Assembly (NCBI GenBank): GCA_936432065.2
Contig: OW386286.2
Location: 266,991,987 to 267,055,986 of the forward strand
Length of the DNA: 64,000 bases
Origin: Rutpela maculata
Taxonomy: Eukaryota; Arthropoda; Insecta; Coleoptera; Cerambycidae
Direction: 5' to 3'
The position numbers and the translations under genes are program-made. Position 1 is the first letter of the stretch. Each line of letters starts with the position of its first letter. Below are positions 11,515 to 23,043 of this stretch, piece by piece. The notes under the pieces are model-generated. The model was not told the origin of the DNA, searched no databases, and worked only from the letters and a program-made list of their open reading frames with translations.

Positions 11515-11765
11515 AACAAAAATGTATTTAATATTATTGAGTACAAGCATGTGCCTTATCGGATCCCTGTTCGGAGCCAACCAGACAACCACGGCGAACA
11601 TCGCCGAGGTGGATGTGGGGTTGGACGGGGTGGGTCCGATTTGGCTTAAAGGTAATTAAATTAACTACTAATAACTCCTGTCCGGCGTAGGCTGCCTTAA
11701 GAACTAGGATAATGTTAAAAAATGTGTCCACATGGACCTAAAACTAATTAAAAACACTATCAAAC
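11515..11765 (-). mobile_element. LINE 3'-end fragment, related to the one at 50995-51530
   Basis: The minus-strand 3' UTR shares blocks with the LINE end at 50995-51240: TTTTTAATTAGTTTTAGGTC, AAGCCRAAYCGGACC, and CGTGGTTGTYTGGTTGG followed by GGATCCGRYAAGGCACAT. It ends near 11515 beside a (TTG)n stretch. No coding sequence remains, so this is a strongly 5'-truncated insertion. Confidence 0.75.
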
Positions 11766-11895
11766 TAAAAAGTTGGTATTGAAGGTAAATTTTTAATAGC
11801 TGATATAACTTTTGCAACAGGACAATGACTACTATAATTTGAATGGAAATTATTATTTTATTATGGATTATATTAAAGTGAAACTTTTGTATAAT

Positions 11896-12114
11896 TACAT
11901 CCACATCCAGTGAAAGTATAGCAACGCAAAAAATGTTTATTGTTCCTTTCCACTACCCCCACCTCCACTACCGATGTGGCATATCGTTTTATGGGTTTTT
12001 GGGGTTATTATTAAAGTTCCATAAACAATTATTTCCACATACAATTTTTTTTTTCGTTGTGAGAGACTTGGATAGAAAATCTGGATGTGGAAGTAGTGAT
12101 TCCTTGAGCAGACG
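11896..12114 (-). mobile_element. Miniature HINE copy (internal deletion, ~220 bp)
   Basis: It retains the 3' hairpin end (11896-11935) and the whole 5' end (12114-11995, with AATCACTACTTCCACATCCA). The core and microsatellite are gone. It is inserted in a LINE RT fossil, and the composite open frame at 12192-11989 reads from RT sequence into the HINE. Confidence 0.85.
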
Positions 12115-12560
12115 TCTTACCTTATTAAGAGACGTAATACCTATCAATTGAAGTCTTTCTTCATATGAATAGTTGGCTTTATCAATATGCAATTTAAATA
12201 AAATGAAATTTATTATTTTCTTTTGTACACTCTCGAGTATGTCAATATCAGATTAATAATATGAGACCCAATTTGGGTTAATACAATAATACAACAATAC
12301 TCTATAGATTCTACCCCCCCCCCCCACCAAAAGTTTTTTCTGTTTATGTAGTATTCAAATAAAATATACTTTTCTTCTTAGTGAATGTTATTATCTCGTA
12401 TTTATTTATTTATATTGATTTCTAGGCAATTTTTTAAGTTCCAATCATAAAATCTATTAAAAGTAGCATTTTCGCAAAGTCGAAAATGTATTGAGCGTCA
12501 TTAACAAAAAGTGAAAATAAAATCGAAAGTTGATAACCTTGTGGAACTTCATATACTGGG
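12115..12560 (-). pseudogene. Non-LTR RT remnant interrupted by the miniature HINE
   Basis: The minus strand encodes EVPQGYQLS followed by LFVNDAQ (VPQG at 12547-12536). This corresponds to the (G)VPQGS...F.NDI region of LINE RTs. Further on it encodes ILTYSRVYKRK/ILESVQKK in shifted frames and HIDKANYSYEERLQLIG (from ~12192), the C-terminal RT region. Stops and frameshifts are frequent. A poly-C tract (12317-12326) interrupts it. It belongs to a different LINE group from the 51.5-kb copy. Confidence 0.7.
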
Positions 12561-14758
12561 TGTTTTTTAACGGTTCTCGAATTATCAAAAAATTATCAGA
12601 AAAATCACCGGGTATATTCTGCTGTCTCTCTTTTCGTACGATATAATCTGCATAATTTATATCACTGACACTTTGATGTTTACGTCAAAGGAACAGTTAC
12701 AGATTGTTTTTGGCAAATAATCTAAATGAAAATTAAGGAAATAATGAAATCAAACGTATTTTTACCCGACTAATATCTATATTAGATAACAAGGTCCAAT
12801 TAATCGAGCGACTAGGTAAAATTTTATTTCATAATTTTCAGTTACCTTTTTTTTTGAATATTTTCCAAAAATTTTTTTAATCAACAATTGCTATACACAA
12901 TTATATACACTTATTTGCAGAAATTTCAGTTACATAAAATTATTCCTTATATTTTGCCAAATAACAATTACGAAGAATTAATGTGCACGTTTTAATATTT
13001 TAATCGTACGCTGTATACTACAACGTTTTTCTTGCTAATATTTATTTATCATCTGATGTATCATCGATTTGTAAATAATACAAAAATATACAAGTTTGAA
13101 TTCCCCTGACTGTATAACAGGTACATATTTTATCAAATGCAAATAAATATGGTGTTTTATAACATGACCTGAGGTAAATACTCCTTTTCTGCGGCAATAA
13201 TTCACAGAAAAAATAAAAACTTCCAGTTGAAGGAAAACACTTTATGTTTGTTTGTCAGTTTGTTGTGAAAGATTACAGCGAGAAGAGGGTAATGAAATTG
13301 AATGAAGCCGGGGATTTGTTAAATTTACTACTACAAACAATCCTTTTAAATAAAATGCCGGCTGAAAACCATTTTATCTGAGCCGTGGCATAATTTGTGA
13401 CAAATAGAAGATGTAAATCGGTTGCGTAGGAATTATACAATGGATATTTAAGGGGATTATTTCTTTGTCGAAAGTTTTCTTCATCATTTAAATTTCAGAC
13501 GAACATTTTCCTGCGATTTTAGTACCGATAGGGAAAAATAAACCTGATTAGAAAATGAACTATTTTTATTCAAAATTTAAAAATAAAATTGTTATGGGAT
13601 GCACATTTGAAATATTGTGGTGACATTAATATACGTTTACTATACCTTAGTCGGAAAAGAAGGATAGTCCACGTGATTGGTGCGTTTAAATTTGTAATTC
13701 AAAATAATTTTTTTTCTACTACCGTCTATATAAGTGATTTTTGCAACCGTAGTAACACGCGCGATAACGAAAGTAAACATTCGAGTTACCTGGTCGATAA
13801 GGCGTTGCTAGCTACGAAAGTAGAACTTTCGTGGCCAGGACAGAAAATTAAAAAAAAACAAATTTTAACGCTTCATAAGTTTGCATATACCTTGCTTTGC
13901 ATTTCTTGGGGTAAAGCGAGGTACAAGCAATATTGACTGCTTCTTGTATCCTACTTTCATCGCCACCAAACATATTTGTTTATTTTAGTTTGAAATCACC
14001 AAAAATTAAAATGTTTAACATAACCTCGATGACAGATTATGATGACAGGGAATCCTTTCGTTGGCATGGAAAGAATGTTCACAGACAGTCTACTAAACTA
14101 TAAAATGTATTAAAAACGTTAAATAATTTCATGAAATAATTAGTTATAAATTATTAAATCCCATAATATCTTTCGAAAATATAATAATACATTACATGAT
14201 GCAAAAGCCCTTTCAGGTGTCGTAAAAAAAACAAAAAATACAGATAATCTGATAGAGAATCGAGTTATAAAACAGAACGGTCTTATACACTTTTTTGCTA
14301 AAATGCATATTTTTTGAGATATTGCGAACTGAAAATTGCAATTTTCACCCCCTAAAATCAGTATTGCTAGACGTTTTTTTTAATTACTCGAAAAATGCGA
14401 ATTTAATAAAAAAAATGCAAGGGTATAAAGTTAAAGCTTATACGAAAACAAACCTAATGGTTTTTTTCTTTTTTTTCTCCGATGTTTAGTTTTAGGAATA
14501 TGGCATTTTCAAATGGCGCCGAACATTCAGAAAAAATATACGACGTTAAAATCTAAAATTACTCAGAATCTACAACTATGAGAAAAATTAAAGGTATTAA
14601 AATTTTCTTTCGATTGACACGTATTTACGACCTTTTCTAATGAAAACTAAAGAAGTTACAAACAAAAAAGTAGCGCATTTGAAAATTTAGGCGACATTAT
14701 ATTTAGTCGTATTTTTTTTAAAATCCTTCTAGATATTGTTAATGCATATTATTACTAA
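12561..14758. other. Unassigned DNA with one 115-codon frame
   Basis: No family recognised. A plus-strand frame at 13589-13936 (115 codons) is open but its protein resembles nothing I know. Near 13814 a short hairpin (ACGAAAG-TAGAA-CTTTCGT) lies within it. Runs of A and T dominate 14200-14700. I do not call a gene. Confidence 0.5.
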
Positions 14759-14763
14759 CATGG

Positions 14764-15036
14764 TATAGCGACTATAGCGACTCACTCACTGGAAATCGAG
14801 AAGTTCCAAAAGCGAGAAGTTTTCATGGAGTCGCTAAGAAACAAAAAGGAAAACTCGATTCATAATGGAGAAGTTTCCATGGAGTCGCTAGGAAAAATAA
14901 AAACATTCGATACAAAAATATAATATCAATATTCTAAAAAATACTAATATCACATAAAATATGAACATGTATTAAAAACAATATAAGTATATTTACTTCC
15001 ATTTCAATTTTATTTATAGCGATAACGCTATAAATT
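14764..15036 (+). repeat. 5' LTR (variant 1)
   Basis: 273 bp beginning TATAGCGACTATAGCGACTC and ending GATAACGCTATAAATT. It contains the U3-like repeats GGAGTCGCTA (two) and the variant-1 segment ATATAAGTATATTTACTTCC near its 3' end. It does not have TG...CA ends. Confidence 0.85.
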
Positions 15037-15053
15037 TGGTGACCCCGACGTGA
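15037..15053 (+). promoter_or_regulatory. Putative tRNA primer-binding site
   Basis: TGGTGACCCCGACGTGA follows the 5' LTR directly, in the position and with the TGG start of a retrotransposon primer-binding site. The tRNA was not identified. Its first ten bases recur inverted at 16203-16212 between the 3' LTR and the inverted LTR. Confidence 0.65.
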
Positions 15054-15193
15054 TAAATATATGCCCGACGTGATCATTTTATGTCCAACGTGATAAATAT
15101 ATGCCAGAAGTGAAAATTTTATGTCCAACGTCATAAATATATGCCAGAAGTGATCATTTTATGTCCAACGTGATAAATATATACAAGAAGAGA
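15048..15193 (+). repeat. 40-bp tandem repeat in the element leader (~3.5 copies)
   Basis: Alternating half-units of about 20 bp: GTGATAAATATATGCC(A/C)GA and AGTGATCATTTTATGTCCAA. They begin inside the primer-site region, so the amplification includes its GACGTGA. Confidence 0.85.
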
Positions 15194-15434
15194 TTCAATA
15201 TATCAACTACCGTTATAAATTGACCATTTTATGAAGAGAAGAATTTTCCGATGAATTTTGAATAGAGGTTCCAAATTTGAATAGATGTTCCTATAATTTA
15301 TGGTAATTTCCTAATTCAATCAACTGAAGTTGTACATTACAAGTACTGTCATCTGTCGGTGAGTGAGTTAAAGTACATTTCCTTTTTTATCTAAGAGAGT
15401 AGTAAATCAATCAATCAATCACAATCGATTAGTT

Positions 15435-15848
15435 ATGCAAAGACAACCTTCAGACGAGGATTTTCCTCAAACCCATTATGTCACCTCGTATAATTCCCCA
15501 GATATTCCTTATTTCATTGACAAATTACGCATTTATTTTAATAATTTAAAATTTGTTCCTCCAACTTCGCATGGCAATTACAAAACTTTTGTTAGTTCAG
15601 ATCTTGCCTCTTGCGATTTTATTTTCGTTCGCATTGAACGTTTAAAACGTTCATTTACTCCTTTATATGAAGGACCGTTTAAAGTTTTATCTCGTTCAGA
15701 TAAGTTATTTACCTTTAAGAAAGGAGCCAAAGTCATAACTGTCAATATTGATAGGGTTAAACCGGCTTTTGTATTAGTTGACAGATGTGACACTTTGCCT
15801 ACCCCGATTAAAAAAGTACGTTTTGCAATCGACACGTTGATTGATTGA
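15435..15848 (+). pseudogene. Ty3/gypsy Pol C-terminus (integrase end), partial
   Basis: The open frame is 137 codons. It reads as the extreme C-terminus of a gypsy-type Pol polyprotein: a linker with FIDKLRIYF and NLKFVPPTSHG, then CDFIFVRIERLKRSF, PLYEGPFKVLSRSDKLFTFK and VNIDRVKPAF. This is the conserved integrase C-terminal fold that precedes the pol stop in Ty3/gypsy elements. The integrase catalytic core and zinc finger are absent because of the internal deletion. The ATG at 15435 is only the first in frame, not a native start. The stop is 15 bp before the polypurine tract, as in intact elements. Confidence 0.85.
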
Positions 15849-15863
15849 CGATTTTCTTTTTTA

Positions 15864-15872
15864 ACGAGGGGG
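15864..15872 (+). promoter_or_regulatory. Polypurine tract
   Basis: ACGAGGGGG lies just upstream of the 3' LTR, where plus-strand priming occurs in LTR retrotransposons. Confidence 0.7.
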
Positions 15873-15876
15873 TATA

Positions 15877-16202
15877 TATAGCGACTATAGCGACTCACTC
15901 ACTGGAAATCGAGAAGTTCCAAAAGCGAGAAGTTTTCATGGAGTCGCTAAGAAACAAAAAGGAAAACTCGATTCATAATGGAGAAGTTTCCATGGAGTCG
16001 CTAGGAAAAATAAAAACATTCGATACAAAAATATAATATCAATATTCTAAAAAATACTAATATCACATAAAATATGAACATGTATTAAAAACAATATAAG
16101 TATATTTACTTCCATTTCAATTTTATTTATAGCGATAAAAAACAAATATACGAATATTAACTTCGATTTTAATTTTATTTATAGCGATAACGCTATAAAT
16201 TT
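15877..16202 (+). repeat. 3' LTR, hybrid of two LTR variants
   Basis: Identical by eye to the 5' LTR up to its variant-1 segment (ending TTTATTTATAGCGAT near 16138). A ~53-bp second segment of variant 2 follows (AAACAAATATACGAATATTA, TTCGATTTTAATTTTATTTA), and then the shared end. Both alternative segments therefore stand in tandem, making this LTR 326 bp against 273. Confidence 0.85.
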
Positions 16203-16486
16203 GGGGTCACCAAATTTATAGCGTTATCGCTATAAATAAAATTAAAATCGAAGTTAATATTCGTATATTTGTTTTTAATACATGTTCATATTTTATGTGA
16301 TATTAGTATTTTTTAGAATATTGATATTATATTTTTGTATCGAATGTTTTTATTTTTCCTAGCGACTCCATGGAAACTTCTCCATTATGAATCGAGTTTT
16401 CCTTTTTGTTTCTTAGCGACTCCATGAAAACTTCTCGCTTTTGGAACTTCTCGATTTCCAGTGAGTGAGTCGCTATAGTCGCTATA
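16203..16486 (-). repeat. Inverted LTR (variant 2) with start of primer-binding site
   Basis: Reverse complement of an LTR (16213-16486) plus TGGTGACCCC (16212-16203). Its near-terminal segment is variant 2 only. With the 3' LTR it forms a perfect palindrome of about 60-bp arms around 16203-16212, flanked by further LTR-LTR pairing. Confidence 0.85.
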
Positions 16487-16491
16487 CATGG

Positions 16492-18984
16492 CTCAAATTT
16501 TTTAGAATTTTTTAATTAATTATTTTTCATTCTGTACACTTTTTCAATAATGAAAATTTTAATAATTTTTTGAAAAAAAGTTTTTAGAAATTGCTTAGAA
16601 AATATTTTTTTATAAAAAATGGTAAGAGTACAAAAATGAAGCTTATAAAAAAACGAATGGTGTTTTAAATATCTCAAAAACTATAAGATTGATAAAAAAC
16701 ATAATATAAGAATAAAATGGAACTAATAAAAAAATGAAGAGTTTGGGTTTTATTTTTTTTCCTACGACAAACTGTTCTAGAGATATGACAGTTTGAAATA
16801 ATGTTGAAACTTTTCAGTTTATATGCGCATTTTAAATGTCTATAGTAGGTAGAGAAACGAGCAATAGCCGTCTATTTTTTGAAGAATACGCAGGAAAAGC
16901 GTATTTTAACATGTTTAGAGTGCAGATTGTAGCATGCATAGTGCTGCTTCATAAATTAAAACATAAATGAACTCAAGCATGAAAGACCGCGGAGATTTCA
17001 AATATTGTTTCTTAAAATTTCTTCATAAACAAACATAACGGTATGCAACCAGAGTCACGTCTAAGTGTACTCAAGGTAGCTGATGTTCTAACTTGGCTTT
17101 AAGAATGGAGAGAGGGTAAACATGCGAAACGATTTGCATGCCGCGAAAGGACGAACAGAAAGAATTATTCTCCGTTACGAGAAGCTTTGTATTTCGTAAT
17201 TGTCTGCTAATTTTTTGAATAGTGATGTGTCTTCATTAATCAAATTCGTCTTTTACCAACGACTTCAACATCGTAAGGGTTGATAGTCCCTCTTCATGAA
17301 CATGAAGCAGGCCTAAGATATTGTTCTTCACCGGTTTAATCCGTAAGTAATTTATAAAGAAATATTTTTTTTTGTAACTTAGATTTGGCAACGGCCATTT
17401 TGCAGCAAGCCATGCTATAAGCTTCATTTCTTTCCAGGGTTCTAGATGCAGATCGTAGATACGCATTCTACATACGTTTTTTTAACGTCACATTTAAGTT
17501 TGGGTTGGAAACTTTTATTTTAATCACCTAATGGAGTTGTCTTTCTTCTCCTCTACGTATTTTGGAGATGGAATGTATATATTAGACTAGGACTACTTTT
17601 TTGCGGAGATCGAGAGGGTAATATGGTAGGGTAGATGTAAATTGTCCTTATGGAATTTCTGGAAGTGTCGAATATGGTACTGGGAACTCCCTGACTTAAT
17701 ATTGGGCTCATCTAGAACTCAGCGATTGCATCACAGTGGGTTGGACTTCACCATCATCATCATCCCTCACTTGGATTCACTACTTTAATCAACTGAGAAT
17801 TCCAGATAAGTATTGCAAATAAAATTTCTATCTAATGTTTTTTTTATATCTCATATTTTTATGCTTTAACACTTTTAGAGTTATTTAAGGAATCAAATGG
17901 CAAATGTTTTTTTTTTAATTATTTCAATTTTCAACTTTATCTTTAATGTTTTCAACGAACAATTAGTACATTTCAATTATTACTTAGGTGTAGATTATCT
18001 GCGTAACGTCGAATTGAAAACAAATATATAAAACGATCTGTAAAGACTTTGTGATCACAATTTCTACGAAACGTTTACATTTAAATAATTAATTATGACT
18101 TTTAAAACACTATATTGTCAGTTCATGTTTAAGACAGTATTTTAAATAATATCTACGTAACATATTATCGTCCATTAGTTTTCCCTATTGTACATAAATC
18201 TGTTTAATTTCGAGGCTTCAGTTTAGTCGTTTTCTAACAAAAACACATCCAATTTTATTGGTTTATAATAAAATCAATTTTATAATTACTTTGTCCACTT
18301 ATTTCAGGTATTTTGATACAAACTATACAAACCATTTAAATAATAACCTACTGATTTAGATAATAACCTTCTGAATTAATTAATTAACCTTTTTGTAAAA
18401 AAAAGTTGAATTCCTGTTAGGAATATTTGCAAGTATTAATCTACTCTTGATTTTCACTAAATTTGGATTATTAATTTACACTTTTTCATAGTCAACAATT
18501 TAAACTTTCGTTATAATTTGATTAGTTTATCTTTCTTATAATCAAACTCCACTCTTAGTGTAAATTTCGAATATAGAAAGATTGGCGCCCCGCCCTTCTC
18601 TAGGAAAATTATCATTATATAAGTCAAATTAACATTTCTTTAAGATAAATTATAAAAACATCTGTCATTTATTAACTACAATTTACCAAACACGTAAGAC
18701 CATTTGGAAAGTGTTTTCTGACCCATGACTCGTCTGCCGAGTCTCTGAGCTGCTGGTGTAGTAACTTGTTTCCTCTAAATACTATAAGTTCAGTCTGAAT
18801 CTCGAACAAAAAAAATTAATAATTATTGCACAGCGAAGGAAATATGTTACAAGATTACAAATGTTATTTAATTAGTTTACTTAATTGTATTAAGATTTAT
18901 TTATAACAATCTGTATTTTTAATAAAATTGAACATATTACTATACTCTTTTGTGACCATTTTTAATCCATTATTTTTTTTTATT
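16492..18984. other. Unassigned AT-rich DNA
   Basis: Nothing recognised with confidence. The first ~350 bp has T-rich phrases such as ATATCTCAAAAACTATAAGA found in many dispersed repeats. A 76-codon minus-strand frame (17466-17236) resembles no family I know. Confidence 0.5.
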
Positions 18985-19360
18985 TTAGACCTCATAATCA
19001 TATTCAGCGACCTGAAAAACATAAGTATATGGATTTTCGTGAATTTATTTGTAACATTAAAAGAATTATTCATTTGTCAATATGTAAGGGTGGTTTCAAG
19101 CTTAAATATTTTCGTGTTTCCTATATTTTGACCTTATAATCATAATCAGCGACCTCAAAAACATAAATACTTATGTTTTTTGGATTTTCGAGAATTTATC
19201 CGTAAAATTAGAAGACATTAATTTTTCAATATTTAAGGGTGATTTCAACCCTTAATATTTTCGTCTCATAAGCTTTGAATCCACAGTCATATTCAGCGAT
19301 CTCAAAAACATAAGTATATGGATTTTCGTTAATTTATTCGTAAAATTAGAAGAGTTTGAT
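18985..19360 (+). repeat. ~145-bp tandem repeat, about 2.5 units
   Basis: The block CAGCGAYCTSAAAAACATAA recurs with its C at 19005, 19147 and 19294 (spacings 142 and 147). Each is followed by TATGGATTTTCG, AATTTATTCGTAAAATTAGA and TTTAAGGGTG-like sequence. A related CAGCGACCTCAAA occurs alone near 57043. Confidence 0.85.
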
Positions 19361-20886
19361 GAACATATTTTATAAAGCATATTGCAAAAAAATTAAGGAA
19401 ATTTCTTTCATCGTTTTCGGGCCGGAAATTTTACTATTTTTACGGCTTCGCTTACTGTACTATTTTATTAAATGTGAAATTATGAATTTGTTAAAACTGT
19501 TTTCTTACTCACAACGCATCATGAATAAAAGAAAACAGGTAACGCCTCAACAGAAATCTTGCAACCCATGTATCATTTGATTTCCATTAACAGAATTATC
19601 TTTTTCTCCAATGGATATGGAGGAAAAATTCTCTCTCCAAGAATTCAGTTCCAGCTATTGAATTTGCAATGTATCCTTGTTACTATTAGAATCTCCAATC
19701 ATCATGCCTCTATAACATACTGAGTTCAATAACAAAGTGGTATAAATCCTGTAGAAGAAATATCCACTGTATTTGTTAAAGAAGTTTAGATGTTAAATTG
19801 CTATTTCTTCAGGCCTTTTTCCAAATTTATGGATATACCCATTAATTGTCTGGGAATTTTACCATTTGGGTATTTGAGGAAGAACCTTTGAGTGTTTTAA
19901 TCTAATGGACTAGAGGGTGCAAATGTTCAAATGCTCCGTAATCACAAGATCTTCTTTTTTGTTTAGTTAAATCAATAACTATTTAATAGCAGCCATTTCA
20001 TCTGTATTTCTATGTAGAAGTTTAATTTTTGATCTCATCAGCATTTACAGAAAAAGGAAGCTAAATAGTATTCATTTTACATTTTATTTGCCATTCATTC
20101 TACAGTTTTTTACCTTTTAGCAGTTCTTTAGAAAGGTTTTTATACAGACTTACCTCACCCAATTTTATTTGTTTAATGGTTTTAAACCTATTAATTGTCA
20201 ATTAACGGGCTTCTTGCAGGACTCACCGTGTCTGGACTTTATCTATAAACGATCATACAGGAATTTGGTTTTACCTTAGAAACCCTAATATCTCTTGCAA
20301 AGTATTTTTCAATGCTATAACTAAGTTACCTACAGGTACATCTCCGTCACAATTGTTACAGACTATATATAACCAACGTATAACCTAAATAGACACGGGT
20401 AATAGTTCTGTATCAGAAATAGAGCGATTTAATTGTAATATCAGATATTGACGCGATAAGAATAGATATTATTCATTATCGGTGCCAGTTGGCTGGGAAG
20501 TGGTGCTAAAATAAAACACAATCGAAAAGAAGTCGCCTTGATTCGCTCACAATATCCTAGGGCATACATTACACAAGATTTGGAACAACTTATACTGGCT
20601 AACCATGTTTACAATTTACTTTATAATACTAGTTTGTTTCCCATGCGAATCAAATCATTTATGCACTAAAATCAATCGCACAGTGTCAACATCGTGTTTT
20701 GAAATTTTCTTTAGTGATCGAGATGTACTCAAAACTATACAAGGTTCCAAAAAAGACTGATAATTTTAAAGCATAAAGAACGATATGCAAACAATTCTGT
20801 ACCTTCAAATATATAGAAATCTTTCGTAATCTGCGTTTAGTTTTTAAAAATAATGCCCTATTAATGTAACGGAATTCTAGACATTT
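19361..20886. other. Unassigned DNA
   Basis: AT-rich, no frame above 75 codons, no family recognised. Confidence 0.5.
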
Positions 20887-21850
20887 ATGATGCAAATAGA
20901 AGAAACTTTGGAAAATATAGAAGATCTATCGACAGGACAACGATTAAATCAATCCCTTAATCTGAAAAAATATAGAAGAATCAACAATACGCCCACTAGA
21001 AAATATATTTGCAACACTGGAGCTGAAGGAAGAAAGGACCGAAAAGGAGGAAAGCACATACTTAACACAATATACAAAATAAACAACAATATATACGGAT
21101 ATTACATCGTTACCTACGGAATGGAACTCAGCCATATAAGTGAGTAACAGAATACAAATACCACGCACAATTTTTGTTTGAACAACTAAAGAAACACATC
21201 GGAAGACCATCTACCGACGATATTCATCAAACAGATAAAGAACAAACATATATACATCACTAAAATCCAAGAGAAGTCTCACAAGAGCTGAAAGGAATAT
21301 TTGTCTACTTGCAAGAACAATACGATCAAAGGAACGACAGTAAATGTCAACCTTAATAGGAGGGAAAAAAATAACAAAAAGGATAGAAACATAAGCAATG
21401 AAGTGCTGGGGGTACGTTCAAGGAAGGGACCCAATATATCCAATGAAGAAACTATCTAACAACAACGAAGTAAACCTTGGGAGACCATAATACACGTGGA
21501 TAACAACAATAGACAGGTTCTTAAACAAATTAGCAATGGATCAAGGACACTGAGAATGAACAGCAATGGAAGAGAAAGGAATATCCTAAATAAATCGCTC
21601 AGAACACTCAGAAGAAGAGCTCTAGAAGCAGAAACATAAATAGAAGAGCATAAACACTCCAAATTACGACACAATGAGGCCACTTCATATCCTATGTGTC
21701 GGTACATGTGGCTCTTGATGCTGGGAACAAGCATGGCAGTTGCTTGCGATAATGCCAACAAAGTGCATCTTGATGACAATGAAGAGTAGGATGGGGCCAT
21801 ATTCTAACTCTCAGCAATGTTTAAGTGACGAAGAAGAAAACAACAAAATA
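20887..21850 (+). pseudogene. Possible decayed coding remnant, A-rich plus strand
   Basis: The plus strand is rich in A and G and has LINE-ORF-like texture. An 86-codon frame (20887-21147) reads a charged protein (ETLENIEDLSTG, YICNTGAEGRKDRKGG). Later stretches read charged, R/K-rich fragments with frequent stops. I could not place it in an RT, endonuclease or transposase family. The opposite 114-codon frame (21800-21456) is probably its shadow. Confidence 0.3.
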
Positions 21851-23013
21851 CGCCTTTGATCAGTTTTGTTACAGTTTCGTCATTGCTCTGCAATGTAAAT
21901 TTTCTATTTCTAAATTTTAGGAAGCGTTGCTCTGACAGAAAAATTGGTAATCACGTTTCTTTTAGAGAATAAAATTCTACATTTCATATTTAAAATATTT
22001 TTTTGTAAGCAGTCTACAAGATATTGGCAGAGAAAGAACACACACACACATACATGTTGTAAGACCATTTCAAGGTTATAGTGGTGATAGTAAGATATGT
22101 AACAATTAGGACTTTTTGTATGTTAAACTAGAAACCAAAATTCAGTTTTGTCCTATTTTCCCCTGTTCCATTAATTTTTGTACTAATATCCAATCTGGAA
22201 AATTTAACATTAGGCGACGAAACAATTAGTATTTTGCACACATTTATAACATGGCGTCATTCCAAAGAAGTGTAACGAAACTCTAAAGCATCATAAATTA
22301 AAAGCAAAACTATGTACATATTTTGTAAGTAAATACAATATTTTGATATTTTATTGAGCTTTTAGAAATTCCAAAAATAATTATTGTTATCTTTCCATTC
22401 CGTTTTATGGGCGCCATGAAATTCAGCTGACTTTTATAAATAAATAGTGCCACCTATGATCCGTCAGATTCTCTCTTTGAAGAGACGGAAATAGCAGCGG
22501 CACCAACTTCTATTGTATGTTAACAAATTGTTTACCGTATAATTGTTGTAAACTCATCTATTTTGCGTATACGACTTTGAAAAGATTATTTTTGTTTTAC
22601 TATGCTTTATACTTTTAGGCTATTAAGACAAGAGAAACAATAATTTGCATTTAAATTATCTAGCGGAATATTATTATACGCGAAGACTGCTTTGGTTTAA
22701 CATATTTTTCACTGCAGAAATAATACTGACGTTTTTAGAAATAGAAAAAATCGCTGAAGTCGAATAGGAATTTTGTTCGTTTCAGTTTTTGTTGATGAGT
22801 ACAGTTTTATTAAAAATTTGTGGGTAGCAAAGTTATATTTGAATGTTAAAAAGTGTACCCATTTTACCACTTAATACAAGACCAATTGTAAAAAGTTGTG
22901 CTTCAAATTGGTCTTAAAAAAATTTTTTTTTAAAGAACCTGAACCGCCTTCAAAAAAGTTTACAAGTAGACAGATTTAACAGACATTGTCGTCAATTGTA
23001 AAAGGAGGGTCTT
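21851..23013. other. Unassigned DNA
   Basis: No gene or repeat recognised apart from a short (CA)n run near 22040. Confidence 0.5.
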
Positions 23014-23043
23014 GGTGTGGTGTGGTGTGGTGTGGTGTGGTGT
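23014..23043 (+). repeat. (GGTGT)6 microsatellite
   Basis: Perfect pentanucleotide repeat at the left edge of a HINE copy, probably grown from the GTGGGGGTGG-type block of the element. Confidence 0.9.

Larger units (their letters stand above)
14764..16486 (+). mobile_element. Deleted Ty3/gypsy element ending in an inverted LTR
   Basis: The order is 5' LTR (14764-15036), primer-binding site, 40-bp tandem repeats, the last 137 codons of pol, polypurine tract, 3' LTR (15877-16202), then an inverted LTR (16213-16486) joined by the reverse complement of the primer-site start. The outer ends are mirror images (TATAGCGAC...GTCGCTATA). CATGG occurs immediately outside both (14759-14763 and 16487-16491), as expected for a 5-bp target-site duplication of the whole unit. 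Gag, protease, RT, RNase H and most of integrase are deleted, so it is non-autonomous. Confidence 0.85.

Noticed and set aside
11344..11601. 85-codon minus-strand frame
   Set aside because: Spans a LINE 3' end, a (TTG)n tail and the 5S SINE.
15578..15898. 106-codon minus-strand frame
   Set aside because: Antisense shadow of the gypsy Pol C-terminus.
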